Shown: piece after piece, positions 27,479 through 36,567 of the stretch
Layout: each line of letters opens with the position of its first letter
Position numbering within the stretch: the stretch's first letter is position 1
Assembly: GCA_963720235.1 (NCBI GenBank)
Contig: OY970389.1
Location: 2,790,001-2,854,000 of the forward strand
Reading direction: 5' to 3'
DNA length: 64,000 nucleotides
Source of the DNA: JACMLC01 sp963720235
GTDB lineage: Bacteria > Acidobacteriota > Blastocatellia > Pyrinomonadales > Pyrinomonadaceae
Made by a program: the position numbers and the translations under genes
Notes under the pieces: model-generated
Told to the model about the DNA's origin: nothing
What the model saw: the letters and a program-made list of their open reading frames with translations, nothing else
The model's database searches: none

Positions 27479-27739
27479 TTATTTTGAAAACTGCTTCCGC
27501 TTAATCTCTTCCAGCTTGCGTGTCATCTCTTTTAATTCCCTGTTTGCACGCTTGGCTTCGAGTCGCGGGTCATCATCCGGTTTCTTCAGCAGTTTATAAG
27601 CGAGCATGCCGCCGAGAACCAAGACGCCGAGAATGAAGAGATACTGAATCGCTGCGGCGATAAGGCCAAATACCATGAATGCGCCAATGGCTGCGAGAAA
27701 AATTACGATGGCGTAAAAGATGGTCTTGAGATTATTCAT
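27479..27739 (-). CDS. small membrane protein with coiled-coil tail
   Basis: 86 residues from the ATG at 27739 (the frame opens earlier through repeat-like sequence). Two hydrophobic helices (about residues 5-27 and 30-48), then a Lys/Glu-rich coiled coil ('EAKRANRELKEMTRKLEEIKRK'). It follows the pspA cluster on the same strand and may be a membrane anchor for it. Confidence 0.65.
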   Translation of the reverse strand: MNNLKTIFYAIVIFLAAIGAFMVFGLIAAAIQYLFILGVLVLGGMLAYKLLKKPDDDPRLEAKRANRELKEMTRKLEEIKRKQFSK

Positions 27740-27793
27740 CAGAGTAAAAGCAAATTCGAATTCGACTGTGATTGGAATTGGAGAATGAGATTG

Positions 27794-27829
27794 TCGGTCA
27801 GTGATAGTTGATTGACTATCACTGACCGA
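27794..27829. repeat. 15-bp hairpin between minus-strand genes
   Basis: Arms 27794-27808 and 27815-27829 are perfect complements with a 6-nt loop. It directly follows the 278-residue gene and could stabilise or attenuate its mRNA. No T-run follows on the minus strand. Confidence 0.7.
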
Positions 27830-27833
27830 GATT

Positions 27834-28670
27834 TTATTTGGTCGAAGAAGTATTAGCGAGCAGGTCGTAATTGCCAATCTCTCTGTTGTGGCTATCGAGC
27901 GTGCCCATCATGTCGGAAGTCTCTTCGAGCATCTGCTTGGTCATGGCGATGGAATCGCTCAGTTGCTCGAAGTCTAACGAGGAGACACGTTCGGGCGTCG
28001 GCAGTGTGACGACCTGATCGTTGACGAGGCCGAAGAAGTTTTCGATGGATTGGAGTTGCCCTTCGACAAGTTTGACGGAGCGTTCCAAGTCATTGAAGGC
28101 TGCAACGCGGCGTTTGAGAATCTCTACGTTGGCCTGTTGCACGCGGCGCGCGCGCTCGTCAGCCGCAGTCTCGACGGCGCGCTCTGCCTGCGTCAGTTGA
28201 TTCTGCACGGCCTGTCGATTAATCGAGCGCAGGTGATTTTTGCGGCGGCGATAGACATCGAGTAGGTCAACGAAATCTTCCCAACGCTGGTCCAGGCTCT
28301 GTATGTTCATCGGAATCTCTTTCGAGCCCGTGAACTTTTTATAGTTCGAGTAAATCTGATTACGCATCCAGCGCAGGTATTCAACAGCTTCGCGCTCGCG
28401 CGGGTCGAAACCTTTGATAAGCTCTTCGCGCTGCCGCTCGCGTAGTGCGCGCAGGCGCGCCTTCTGGCGATTATCAACCAGTCGCCTGTAGAGCGTGCTC
28501 GCGGGGACGGCGGCCAGATAGAGACCTTCTGCGGCGAGGGCCGCGCCGAGAGGGATGATGGATTGCGTGTAAGCGGCTGCGACTGCGAAGCCCGCCATGC
28601 CCCAGAAGTTGACGGGCTCTTTGAGAGCCTCTTTCAGATAATGGAAATTGATCTTGGAAAAATCCGCCAT
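27834..28670 (-). CDS. hypothetical coiled-coil protein with membrane hairpin
   Basis: 278 residues. Residues about 20-60 are hydrophobic (two membrane helices or a hairpin), and the remainder is mostly helical with strong heptad character ('VQNQLTQAERAVETAADERARRVQQANVEILKRR'). Next to pspA on the same strand, with a 93-bp spacer, so it is likely part of the same envelope-stress function. Not a family I recognise. Confidence 0.7.
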   Translation of the reverse strand: MADFSKINFHYLKEALKEPVNFWGMAGFAVAAAYTQSIIPLGAALAAEGLYLAAVPASTLYRRLVDNRQKARLRALRERQREELIKGFDPREREAVEYLRWMRNQIYSNYKKFTGSKEIPMNIQSLDQRWEDFVDLLDVYRRRKNHLRSINRQAVQNQLTQAERAVETAADERARRVQQANVEILKRRVAAFNDLERSVKLVEGQLQSIENFFGLVNDQVVTLPTPERVSSLDFEQLSDSIAMTKQMLEETSDMMGTLDSHNREIGNYDLLANTSSTK

Positions 28671-28763
28671 GACCGTGTATCAAAGTTAATAAAAAATTTG
28701 GTCCCGAAGAAGAACGTGCAAGCTGTTCCACTTTTGCCTTCCGGCGACGAAGCCGACGAAGCG

Positions 28764-29543
28764 TTATTCAGTGCCGGACTTGTACTGCTCAAGCATGGAG
28801 CGCGTCTGCTCGCTCGCTCCTGATTCGCCCTGAGCCGGAAGGGCTTCAGGCGTTTTCGCTCCGGTCGAGCTTGGCAAGAGGCCCATGTCTCTCTTGTATT
28901 CAAGCAGCTTGTCCTGCAACTGCATGTCCATCGCCTCGCGCTCAATCTCCTGCATCTGGTTGTCAACAGAAGCCGAGCCGAGTTGCATCTTGGCTTCGGC
29001 GGCGGCGGCGCGGCGGTCTATCTTGTCGCGCATCTCGTTAAAGGTCGAAGCATCGTCGCCGAGATTGAAAGTCTCCATCGTCTGGGCCAACTGCTCTTGC
29101 AGCTTGGCCTGCTTCGACTGGTTGATGAGCTGCATGGCTTCGGCTGTGCGCCTCTGCATTTGCAGCACATAATTGTCGCGCGCCTTGAGTGCTTGCTTGG
29201 ATGCAAGGGTCGCGTGTTCCAGTTGCTGCGAGGTTTTTTGCAGGTCAACCTGCGCCTGTTGCAGTTGTCCGATGTAGGCTGTGGCGATGTCGTCGCGGCC
29301 CATCTTGACCGACGCTTTGATTTTCGAGTCAAGGTCAACGACCTGCGATTCCAAACGCTCCTTGCTTTTGGCGAGCAGCTTTTCGGTTGCCATCACCTGC
29401 GAGACGGAGTTGTTCAACTCAGGCACGCGGTCGCGCATGTCGCGTATGGTCTGCTGAAGTATGAGCTCAGGGTCTTCAGTCTTCTCCACGATGCCGCCGA
29501 ACAAGGCGCGCATCGAACGCTTAATTCTGCTCCACAATCCCAT
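28764..29543 (-). CDS. pspA: PspA/IM30 family ESCRT-III-like membrane protein
   Basis: Membrane-remodelling and envelope-stress protein. The N-terminal amphipathic helix 'GLWSRIKRSMRALFG' and the long helical hairpins ('DPELILQQTIRDMRDRVPELNNSVSQVMATEKLL', then 'KQALKARDNYVLQMQRRTAEAMQLI') are typical of the family, and the 259-residue length fits. A short Ser/Gly/Glu-rich tail follows. It heads a three-gene minus-strand cluster with two membrane/coiled-coil partners. Confidence 0.9.
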   Translation of the reverse strand: MGLWSRIKRSMRALFGGIVEKTEDPELILQQTIRDMRDRVPELNNSVSQVMATEKLLAKSKERLESQVVDLDSKIKASVKMGRDDIATAYIGQLQQAQVDLQKTSQQLEHATLASKQALKARDNYVLQMQRRTAEAMQLINQSKQAKLQEQLAQTMETFNLGDDASTFNEMRDKIDRRAAAAEAKMQLGSASVDNQMQEIEREAMDMQLQDKLLEYKRDMGLLPSSTGAKTPEALPAQGESGASEQTRSMLEQYKSGTE

Positions 29544-29664
29544 CTCTTCTCATTCCTCCAGCCATCAAAATAAGCGGCGCGGCAGCCACCTGTAAACACG
29601 CTTTTGATTGTACGTCACATCCGGCTGCACGGTTGCACTTTCAACTATCTGTTTTGAGTATAGC

Positions 29665-29779
29665 AGGATGAAGAGCAAGGCGGAAGGATGAAGGCGGAAG
29701 GATGAATGGCACGCTTTTCTGACCTGAACATAAGGTTAACAGCATGCCTTTCATCCTTCATCCTTCCGCCTTCATCCTT
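29665..29779. repeat. GGATGAA-family element at the purD end
   Basis: Left arm of GGCGGAAGGATGAA units (about 29670-29706), a core of about 40 nt, and a right arm of TTCATCC units (about 29750-29779) that overlaps the end of purD. The core shares only its edges ('GGCACGC', 'GCATGCC') with the copies at 16020 and 44160. Confidence 0.8.
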
Positions 29780-31059
29780 GCTTTTCCGATGTCGCGCCGG
29801 AAATGCATCCCGTCCCAGTGTATCTCTTTGACGGCATCATAGCAGCGAGGCAAAGCATGATCGAGAGTCCGGCCTGTGGCGGTGACGCCGAGCACGCGCC
29901 CGCCGTTTGTGAGCCAGATGCCGTCAGGCGTGCGTTTTGTTCCGGCATGAAAGATTTGTAGATTCTCGTGCGCGGCGGCGCGTTCGATGCCTTCTATGCG
30001 CGCACCCGTTTCCGGTCGCGCAGGATAGCCGCGCGCGGCCAGCACTACGCAGGCAGAAGCATCCTCGCTCCAACTGACCGGAACCTGTTTGAGTTGCCCG
30101 CGCACTGTCGCTTCAAAAATATCTACGAGGTCTGATTGCAAGCGCACTAAGATGGCCTGCGCTTCCGGGTCGCCAAAGCGCACATTGTATTCAAGCACGC
30201 GCGGGCCGTCTTTCGTCAGCATCAGGCCGATAAAGAGCACTCCGCGAAATTCAAAACCATCGCGGCGCGCGCCTTCGAGCGTCGGCTCGACAATCTCACG
30301 CACGACCTCTTGCAGCAACTCTTTATCAAGCACGAAATCATCCGTGACGACTCCCATCCCGCCGGTGTTTGGCCCAGTGTCATTCTCTCCGACGCGCTTG
30401 TGGTCGCGCGCGGCTGGCATCAGCGCGTAATCCTTGCCGTCCGCAAACAATAAAAGAGACGCTTCTCTTCCTTCCAGAGTTTCTTCCAAAACAATTCGGC
30501 TCGCGGCTTCGGCTCCGACTGCGCCGCCAATCATCAGGTCATTGACAGCTTCCACAGCCTCTGCGCGAGAGCTTGCGACGACGACTCCCTTGCCTGCCGC
30601 AAGTCCGTCGGCCTTGACGACTACGGAAGCATCCTGTGGGCCAAACTCGCCGCGACGCAAAATCTCCAGAGCTTCATCCGCCGAGCCAGCGACGCGATAG
30701 CGTGCTGTCGGAATTTCATGTCGCGCCATAAAATCTTTGGCGAAAGCTTTGCTTGATTCAAGCTGTGCGGCTGTACGACTCGCGCCCGTTATCGCCAGCC
30801 CGCGCGACTCGAACAGGTCAACGATGCCAGCCGCCAGAGGCGATTCTCCGCCGACCACCGTGAGGTCAATCTTTTGCTCACCAGCAAATTGGGCCAGAGC
30901 GTTAATGTCCGTCGCTTCGATAGGAATATTTTCGGCAAGCTGTGCGATGCCTGCATTGCCGGGCGCGCAGTAAAATTTGACATCCGTGCGAGCAGTTTTA
31001 GAAAGCGCCCACGTGAGCGCATGTTCGCGCCCGCCTGAGCCGATGACGAGAATGTTCAT
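29758..31059 (-). CDS. purD: phosphoribosylamine-glycine ligase
   Basis: ATP-grasp enzyme of step two of purine synthesis: phosphoribosylamine + glycine + ATP to GAR. The ATG at 31059 starts the conserved 'MNILVIGSGGREHALTWAL'; a longer frame upstream is discarded. Other markers: 'VVKADGLAAGKGVVVASSRAEA' (about residue 148), the Mg-binding 'FRGVLFIGLMLTKDGPRVLEYNVRFGDPEAQ' (about 270-300). The last residues 'KARMKAEG' and the stop are encoded by the GGATGAA repeat at 29758-29779, so the native C-terminus may have been replaced. Confidence 0.96.
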   Translation of the reverse strand: MNILVIGSGGREHALTWALSKTARTDVKFYCAPGNAGIAQLAENIPIEATDINALAQFAGEQKIDLTVVGGESPLAAGIVDLFESRGLAITGASRTAAQLESSKAFAKDFMARHEIPTARYRVAGSADEALEILRRGEFGPQDASVVVKADGLAAGKGVVVASSRAEAVEAVNDLMIGGAVGAEAASRIVLEETLEGREASLLLFADGKDYALMPAARDHKRVGENDTGPNTGGMGVVTDDFVLDKELLQEVVREIVEPTLEGARRDGFEFRGVLFIGLMLTKDGPRVLEYNVRFGDPEAQAILVRLQSDLVDIFEATVRGQLKQVPVSWSEDASACVVLAARGYPARPETGARIEGIERAAAHENLQIFHAGTKRTPDGIWLTNGGRVLGVTATGRTLDHALPRCYDAVKEIHWDGMHFRRDIGKARMKAEG

Positions 31060-31510
31060 GCTAAGAGACTTCTCTCGTTCTTCACATAAATTTTGAAACA
31101 GGTCGAGCGATGCTGGCACGACGCCTGACGGCTGTCAAGACGCGCCTTAAATTTGTTGCGCGCGCGTTTATCAAGAGTTGCGAAAAAAGTTATCAGAGCG
31201 AATGCAGGATTCCATGCATCCGCTCTGATAGTTAATGAGCCTTAATTTATTTTTCCCGCGATTTCGCCCCGAAAGGCTTGACACAATTTCGTGATGGTTA
31301 TAAGTTGCATGTGCTAGTTTAATTGCTGAGATTTAACCTAGCCCAGCCCGACCTGAACAGTTCACTTTCAGCAACGAATAATTTCAGCCTCGCATATATA
31401 TTTGATTGATTGATTGATTGATTGATTGAACAGACAAAAATGCGCGCCGAGCAGCCTTCCTCTCTGACACGCACGACACGCAAGGGACACACCAGTGGGG
31501 AGAAATCATC
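31060..31510. other. spacer with candidate promoter and TTGA tandem repeat
   Basis: This 451-bp stretch holds no recognised gene. A candidate plus-strand promoter has TTGACA at 31278-31283, with TATAAG at 31299-31304 (15-bp spacer) or TAAGTT at 31301-31306 (17-bp spacer). Downstream lies a run of seven TTGA units at 31402-31429, and then the zinc-ribbon gene's ribosome-binding site (GGGGAGA). The repeat sits in the predicted 5' leader. Confidence 0.5.
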
Positions 31511-31882
31511 ATGTCACAAACAGAGGCCACCAGCCCATCGAACGGAAAGTGGAGTCATTCCGAGATGGAATTCCAGGATAGCACTATCAAGTGCGTTGAC
31601 TGTGGAGAGGACTTTATCTGGACTGCCGGAGAGCAGGTCTTTTTTCATGACAAGGGACTCAAGAACGAACCCAAGAGATGCAAGCCATGCAAGCAGGCCA
31701 AGAACGAACGCCTCGCCGCCATCGCCGCCGCACAGGCATCAGGCGTGCGCCAGCGTATCGAAGTCTCCGTTCAATGCGCGCAATGTGGACAACAAACGAC
31801 AGTCCCCTTTTACCCCTCGCAGGGTCGCCCGGTCTATTGTCGCTCCTGTTTTCTCGCCGGTCGCACTCCTGAAAGTGTTTAA
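31511..31882 (+). CDS. double zinc-ribbon protein, paralogue of 15460-15747
   Basis: 123 residues, with C27-x2-C30/C57-x2-C60 and C87-x2-C90/C109-x2-C112 ('CVDCGEDF', 'KRCKPCKQAK', 'CAQCGQQTTVPFYPSQGRPVYCRSCF'). Relative to the paralogue it has an ~20-residue N-terminal extension and a longer linker. GGGGAGA at 31497-31503 precedes the ATG. Function unknown; the domain composition suggests nucleic-acid or protein binding. Confidence 0.8.
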   Translation: MSQTEATSPSNGKWSHSEMEFQDSTIKCVDCGEDFIWTAGEQVFFHDKGLKNEPKRCKPCKQAKNERLAAIAAAQASGVRQRIEVSVQCAQCGQQTTVPFYPSQGRPVYCRSCFLAGRTPESV

Positions 31883-31890
31883 AATGCACT

Positions 31891-31940
31891 GATGAGTGAT
31901 GAGAGAGAAGCGATTTAAAGCTTCTCTCTTATCACTCATC
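31891..31940. repeat. GATGAGT heptamer hairpin after the zinc-ribbon gene
   Basis: Arms 31891-31911 and 31920-31940 pair over about 20 bp with one mismatch. The 3' side continues with TCACTCA/TCATTTA/TCACTCT heptamers to about 31955. It separates two convergent genes and may terminate transcription weakly. Confidence 0.75.
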
Positions 31941-31966
31941 ATTTATCACTCTTCACTACTCTTTAA

Positions 31967-33979
31967 TTATCCGCCGACATGCACGTTCGGACGACGTTCC
32001 GGGTCTTCTTCGGCCTGACGCAGAACCTCGTGTGTGACGGGCGCGGTGTCGCCTTCGCCAAAGGCTATGTACTTGAGCAGATATGAAAGCGGATTGCCTT
32101 CGCTCCAACCGAAATAGACGTGCGGTATCTTGCCTGTCTTGTCGCGCAGATAAAGCAGGAAGGCCGCAATCGCATTCGGCACGGCAGGGCTTTCGGTTCG
32201 CAGCACGCGAAAGCCGTCCACATCTTCGCCCCTAATCATGAGCGTTCCGGCAAACTCTGAGGCATCGCTCGGCGTGACCTCAAAAAAGATGACAGGCTCT
32301 TGCGGCGGGATGTGATTGTCCAGTCGCTTTTCCTGCTCCTTAAACCTGTACTCCTCAGCATCGCCCCTGTCACAACGATTAGTGACAATGCGAATTGTGC
32401 CAGCACTCGCTTCGTCAATAAATTTCTTCGCCTTCTCATCCAGTTTGACTTTGCCGACGCGCAGTTCCGTCGTGCGATAGACTCTCGAAATCAGAGACGA
32501 GGCGACAATCGCTGCGATAAAAATCGAAGCAATCTTGATGCCTTCGGGTTGCTCTATGATGTTGACGACCGTTGTGTAGATAAAGACCAGCGCGATTAAT
32601 AAGAAGGGCCAGCGAATCTTTTCCTTCTTGCGCCAGGCGGAAAGCGTGACGGCAATCGCCGCCGAACTCATCAAGGCGAGCACGCCCGTCGCATAAGCTC
32701 CGCCTTGCGCCTCTACATCTGCCTTAAAAAGAATCGTGACGACAAAACAAACAGCCGTCAGCACCAGCGTCAACGGGCGCGTCGCGCGAGCCCATTCAGG
32801 AGCCATCCCGTAACGCGGCAAATAGCGCGGGATGATATTTAAAAGACCAGCGAGGGCTGAAGAGCCTGCGAACCAGAGAATGGAAATCGTGCTCAGGTCG
32901 TAGAGCGTGCCGAAGACATCGCCTAAATAAAAGTGTGCCAGATATGCTAAGGCACGCCCGCTTGCCTTCCCTGCTTCATGGCCTTCGCCTTCGGGACGAA
33001 ACTCTTCCGCAGGGATAAGCATCGTGGTAATGATGCTGCTCGAAATCAGTAGCACGCACATAATCAGCGCAGCCGTCAACAGCATCTTTCGCGTGTTGCG
33101 TATGCGGCCTTCGAGCAAGCTCTGCGCGCTCGGCTCAGGCTCGCGTCCACTCGTGCGCGTCGAGTGGATTGAGTTCCAATCCTCATCCGTTAAAGGCTTG
33201 TCGCCGCGAACCAGTGGCATCACGACCACGCCCGTCTCGAATCCAGAGAGACCGAGAGCCAGTTTGGGAAAGACTATCAGCGCGGCTCCAATCATCGCCA
33301 GAGGATTGCTGTAACCTTGAGTCAGAGCATTCTTCCAGTTCGACAGAGCCTCCGGGTGCGTCGCAATCTGATAGAAGCCGACGGCGATGACTACCAGATT
33401 CAAGAGTAGATAAATTGCGACCAGGAGAACAGCGATGCCGATGGCCTCTTTGAAACCTTTGAGAAAGACCGCGCCGAGAAATGCTATGAGCACGAGCGTC
33501 AAAGCTACTCGATGATTTAAGAACTGAGGCGCGTATGGATTGTCTATCACGTGGACTGCGGCATCGGCAGCCGAGAGCGTGATGGTAATGATAAAGCTTG
33601 TGGCCGCGAATCCGAGCAGGCAGAGGACGAAGAGCTTGCCCTTCCAGCGCGAGAGCAAATTCTCCAGCATAGAGATTGAGCCGTCGCCGTGCGGGCTTTC
33701 TCCTGCGACGCGATTGTACATCGGAAGCGCGCCAAACAATGTGAGCAGCACCAGCACGAGCGTCGCAATCGGAGACAGTGCGCCCGCCGCGAGAAAAGCG
33801 ATGCCCGGTTGATAGCCGAGCGTCGAGAAATAATCCACGCCCGTCAGACACATCACCTGCCACCAGGGGTGTTGATGATGTTGTCCCTCACGCTCGTGCG
33901 GGCCTTCTACCTCTTTTACGCCCTTATCAAAAAACCAGAGTTTGAAGCGTCGTTTTGAAGTTCTATCCAGTAGCGCCAT
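31967..33979 (-). CDS. APC-superfamily permease with C-terminal cytosolic domain
   Basis: 670 residues: about twelve membrane helices between residues 45 and 530, followed by a soluble domain of about 140 residues. The N-terminal motif 'CLTGVDYFSTLGYQPGIAF' and 'LALGLSGFETGVVVMPLV' resemble amino-acid/KUP-type permeases. The extended C-terminal region is beta/alpha-mixed and charged, perhaps regulatory. Substrate not predictable; a potassium or amino-acid transporter is most likely. Confidence 0.85.
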   Translation of the reverse strand: MALLDRTSKRRFKLWFFDKGVKEVEGPHEREGQHHQHPWWQVMCLTGVDYFSTLGYQPGIAFLAAGALSPIATLVLVLLTLFGALPMYNRVAGESPHGDGSISMLENLLSRWKGKLFVLCLLGFAATSFIITITLSAADAAVHVIDNPYAPQFLNHRVALTLVLIAFLGAVFLKGFKEAIGIAVLLVAIYLLLNLVVIAVGFYQIATHPEALSNWKNALTQGYSNPLAMIGAALIVFPKLALGLSGFETGVVVMPLVRGDKPLTDEDWNSIHSTRTSGREPEPSAQSLLEGRIRNTRKMLLTAALIMCVLLISSSIITTMLIPAEEFRPEGEGHEAGKASGRALAYLAHFYLGDVFGTLYDLSTISILWFAGSSALAGLLNIIPRYLPRYGMAPEWARATRPLTLVLTAVCFVVTILFKADVEAQGGAYATGVLALMSSAAIAVTLSAWRKKEKIRWPFLLIALVFIYTTVVNIIEQPEGIKIASIFIAAIVASSLISRVYRTTELRVGKVKLDEKAKKFIDEASAGTIRIVTNRCDRGDAEEYRFKEQEKRLDNHIPPQEPVIFFEVTPSDASEFAGTLMIRGEDVDGFRVLRTESPAVPNAIAAFLLYLRDKTGKIPHVYFGWSEGNPLSYLLKYIAFGEGDTAPVTHEVLRQAEEDPERRPNVHVGG

Positions 33980-34491
33980 TGTGACAATCTTCGACTCGCA
34001 AAGTAAGACACATTAGGACGACTAAAAACTTTAGGGGCCATGTAGAGCTTTTTGGGAACTTAATGACTTAAGGATTTTACGCACATCTTATCCGGCGTCA
34101 AGCATTTCGTTGAGTTCGAGCGACTGAACAACGGATTACGAGAGAATTTCCCGCAAAGGCGCAAAGGCGCAAAGAAAAGATTCAAGCTCTTCTTTGCGTC
34201 TTTGCGCCTTTGCGGGAAACTTGTTTTTCTTTTCCCTCTCGGAAGAGAGTTTAAAAATAAAGCGGGCGGGGGTCTCCCACAACCCCCACCCTAAGGCCAC
34301 GTGTCCTCACCCCACGCGACCACTTCGCCCAACGGGGAGTCGGGCGCAGACAGATTATGCACAACTTGCATTAAACTTTCAACTATCTAAATTAAGATAA
34401 AGAAAAATTTAACATCGCTTAAGGAAAAGAATTTACTCGACCGACGATGAAAGCCCTGTATTCGTGCAGATTTAAGAAAAGTTTGTTTTTT
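33980..34491. repeat. spacer with a CGCAAAG-family hairpin
   Basis: A 512-bp gene-free stretch between the divergently placed permease and the 3' end of the matrixin gene. 34149-34222 is a short CGCAAAG/TTTGCG inverted repeat with a reduced core (units GGCGCAAAGG on the left, CCTTTGCGGGAA on the right). 34255-34330 has C-rich and G-rich tracts I cannot interpret. The minus-strand permease promoter should lie in 33980-34140. No RNA family was recognised. Confidence 0.55.
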
Positions 34492-35859
34492 TTATGGATT
34501 TATAACCGCATCCACAGTCAACCCGCCGACAATGTATCCGACCTCGCCTGTCACCGATTGCAGGCGCACGCTGTAGTCTCCGGCAGGAGCATTTTCGCTG
34601 ACCATGACATCAAAGCTGATGACGGAAATATTCGCGCCGAACTGTTGCTGCGCGACGCTCAATGGATTGATGCTCAAGTATGGCGAAGTGATGTTGACGC
34701 CTTCTTCCGCGAGTTGTTTGAGATTAAGCCCGTCGCCGCCGACATAGATTGTATAGATGCGGCCCGGCACAAGCGGGACGGCGAGAGTGGAAAGCTGGCC
34801 GTTAAATCCGATGAGCATCGGATTAAGCTGCGAGGATTTTTCCGAAAGCTGCGCGTTGACTCTTAAAGCGCGCTCGGCAGTGATGTTGATGCGGCCTATC
34901 TCTTCCGTGCGGAAAGAGAGCGGCGAAGCGGAAGCAAGCCCTGCGTAAGCTCCGCGCTGCGAAGCTATCTCTGCTGCCAGCACAGGCCCGTCCAAAGCTT
35001 CGACCTTGAGTTGATACCTGCCCGGCAGAAGATTCTCAATCCTGTATGAGCCGTTGACAAGCGTGATACTGCTCGCAACCATTCTGCCTGTCGCTTCTTC
35101 TTCGGCCCAGACGTTTGCTCCGAAGACCGGCGCGCCTGTGTGCGAAGTGATAGTGCCTGTCACAGAACCGCGCGCTCTTGCAGTTTCGGCCCTCACGCCA
35201 TAGATAGCGCGTGCGCCTGCGCGGTCATCTTCCGCAAGCGTGCGCGGCGTGAAGGCAGGCAAGCTATAGATGCCGTTCTTTCCCTGTCGCGGCTGCATCG
35301 TTGCGCCGACTGCGCTCGAATGCTCTAGGCCGAGCAGGTGTCCTATCTCATGCACGAATGTGGCTTCGAGATCGTAAGTGCCGATTGTGCCGTCTGTCGA
35401 AAATTGCTGGTATGGATTGAGAACGATGTCTGCTTCGATGATATTGCCTGCGCGCGTAAAGAAGACGCGCGTGCGCCCGGACATTTCGCTGCCCGCGCCG
35501 ACAAAGGGAGCGATGTTCTCAGGCGTCGAGGCGATGGTAATCAAAGAAACTCCGTCGCCACTGCTGCCAGCCGCGCTGATGGATTGCTCTTTGGACCAGG
35601 ACTCTGTGAAATCTATGTCTGCGGCTTCTGACCAACTGGCGAGAGCGCGGCGGAGTGCGCCGATGACATCGCTGCCCGCTTTGACATTTGCCGGAGGCGA
35701 GTTAAGCGAAGTCGAGAAGGCTATGTTGACAGTATTGCCGGGCCACTTAATCTGAGCTTTGCTGGCGGAGTCCGTGAACTGAAGCGTGTATGGACGCGCG
35801 GGGGCCGCCGATGAAATCATCGCTGCCACAACTACGAGCACGATACACAGGCGACGCAT
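34492..35859 (-). CDS. secreted matrixin-like zinc metalloprotease with carboxypeptidase-regulatory-like domain
   Basis: Signal peptide at residues 1-24 from the ATG at 35859. A metzincin active-site motif 'HEIGHLLGLEHS' (HExxHxxGxxH) lies near residue 180, preceded by 'ATFV' and followed by 'MQP', all typical of matrix metalloproteinase catalytic domains. Residues about 230-340 are a beta-sandwich of carboxypeptidase-regulatory type ('GSVTGTITSHTGAPVFGANVWAEEEATG'). The C-terminal ~110 residues are a beta-rich extension. Probably an extracellular or outer-membrane peptidase. A 5' extension of the frame to 35922 was not used. Confidence 0.88.
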   Translation of the reverse strand: MRRLCIVLVVVAAMISSAAPARPYTLQFTDSASKAQIKWPGNTVNIAFSTSLNSPPANVKAGSDVIGALRRALASWSEAADIDFTESWSKEQSISAAGSSGDGVSLITIASTPENIAPFVGAGSEMSGRTRVFFTRAGNIIEADIVLNPYQQFSTDGTIGTYDLEATFVHEIGHLLGLEHSSAVGATMQPRQGKNGIYSLPAFTPRTLAEDDRAGARAIYGVRAETARARGSVTGTITSHTGAPVFGANVWAEEEATGRMVASSITLVNGSYRIENLLPGRYQLKVEALDGPVLAAEIASQRGAYAGLASASPLSFRTEEIGRINITAERALRVNAQLSEKSSQLNPMLIGFNGQLSTLAVPLVPGRIYTIYVGGDGLNLKQLAEEGVNITSPYLSINPLSVAQQQFGANISVISFDVMVSENAPAGDYSVRLQSVTGEVGYIVGGLTVDAVINP

Positions 35860-36011
35860 CAGGGGTTCTTTCTCCGCGCTGGCTGGGATGCAAAATTTGA
35901 GTCTGACGGTTACGGTCAGCATGCTTCATAAGAAACATGACGCCGTGTAATCTTAGCACAAAAAAGATATGTCGCAGCTAGATTGTTGCCGCGACAGACT
36001 TGGAGACGAGG

Positions 36012-36314
36012 TTAGCGTTTCTTACTGGAACGCGCGCCCCAGTTCTGCGTTTGACCGGAAGAAGGCTCAGTGATGCCGCTCCCAAGAGCCGCCGAATCAT
36101 CAATCTCCGTGAGCGTCGCCGCGCTTTTGCGCGCGTGGGCCAAATCCGACATCGCGACGACAATCAGCAACCCGGACACGCCGAGCGTTGCCAGCACATA
36201 GAGCAGCGCGGTCTGTTCCCAGTAAAGCAATGCGATGATGACGGCTGTGACGCCGATAATCCAGAGCCACGTTATCTTGCGACGGCTCATGCCTCCCCCA
36301 GTTTTACTAACCAT
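36012..36314 (-). CDS. small two-helix membrane protein
   Basis: 100 residues from the ATG at 36314, preceded by AGGAG at about -14 to -10. Two membrane helices (about residues 15-34 and 36-55) with a polar C-terminal tail rich in Ser, Arg and Lys. Not recognised; its neighbour toward the 3' side is the matrixin gene. Confidence 0.6.
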   Translation of the reverse strand: MVSKTGGGMSRRKITWLWIIGVTAVIIALLYWEQTALLYVLATLGVSGLLIVVAMSDLAHARKSAATLTEIDDSAALGSGITEPSSGQTQNWGARSSKKR

Positions 36315-36436
36315 CTCTCTTATCTCCTGAAAAATTAGTGCGGCCAAGAAGTCAACAATCTAGCACAGCGCAGGGCAGGAGCGCGAGTGAGGAGAGAGTT
36401 TGAGTTGTAGCTCAGTTTCAAATACGGCGAAGAAAA

Positions 36437-36551
36437 AAGTTTCCCGCAAAGGCGCAAAGGCGCAAAGAAGACCGCAAAGAGGTTGAAGCTCAATTTATCT
36501 CGAATGCTTTCTTGGCGTCTTTCCTTTGCGCCTTTGCGCCTTTGCGGGAGA
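36437..36551. repeat. CGCAAAG-family hairpin, core in reverse orientation
   Basis: Arms of GGCGCAAAGG units (36441-36466) and CCTTTGCGCC units (36522-36551). The core in between matches, in reverse complement, the cores at 1189-1289 and 39068-39181 ('AAGAAAGCATTC', 'CTTCAAC'), so the element sits in the opposite orientation. It ends 16 bp before the stop of the polysaccharide-export gene. Confidence 0.8.
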
Positions 36552-36567
36552 TTCCTTCGTTATGTCT

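Noticed and set aside
33980..34140. Potassium-sensing c-di-AMP riboswitch upstream of the APC permease
   Set aside because: No recognisable ydaO-type core; the evidence is only the transporter type.
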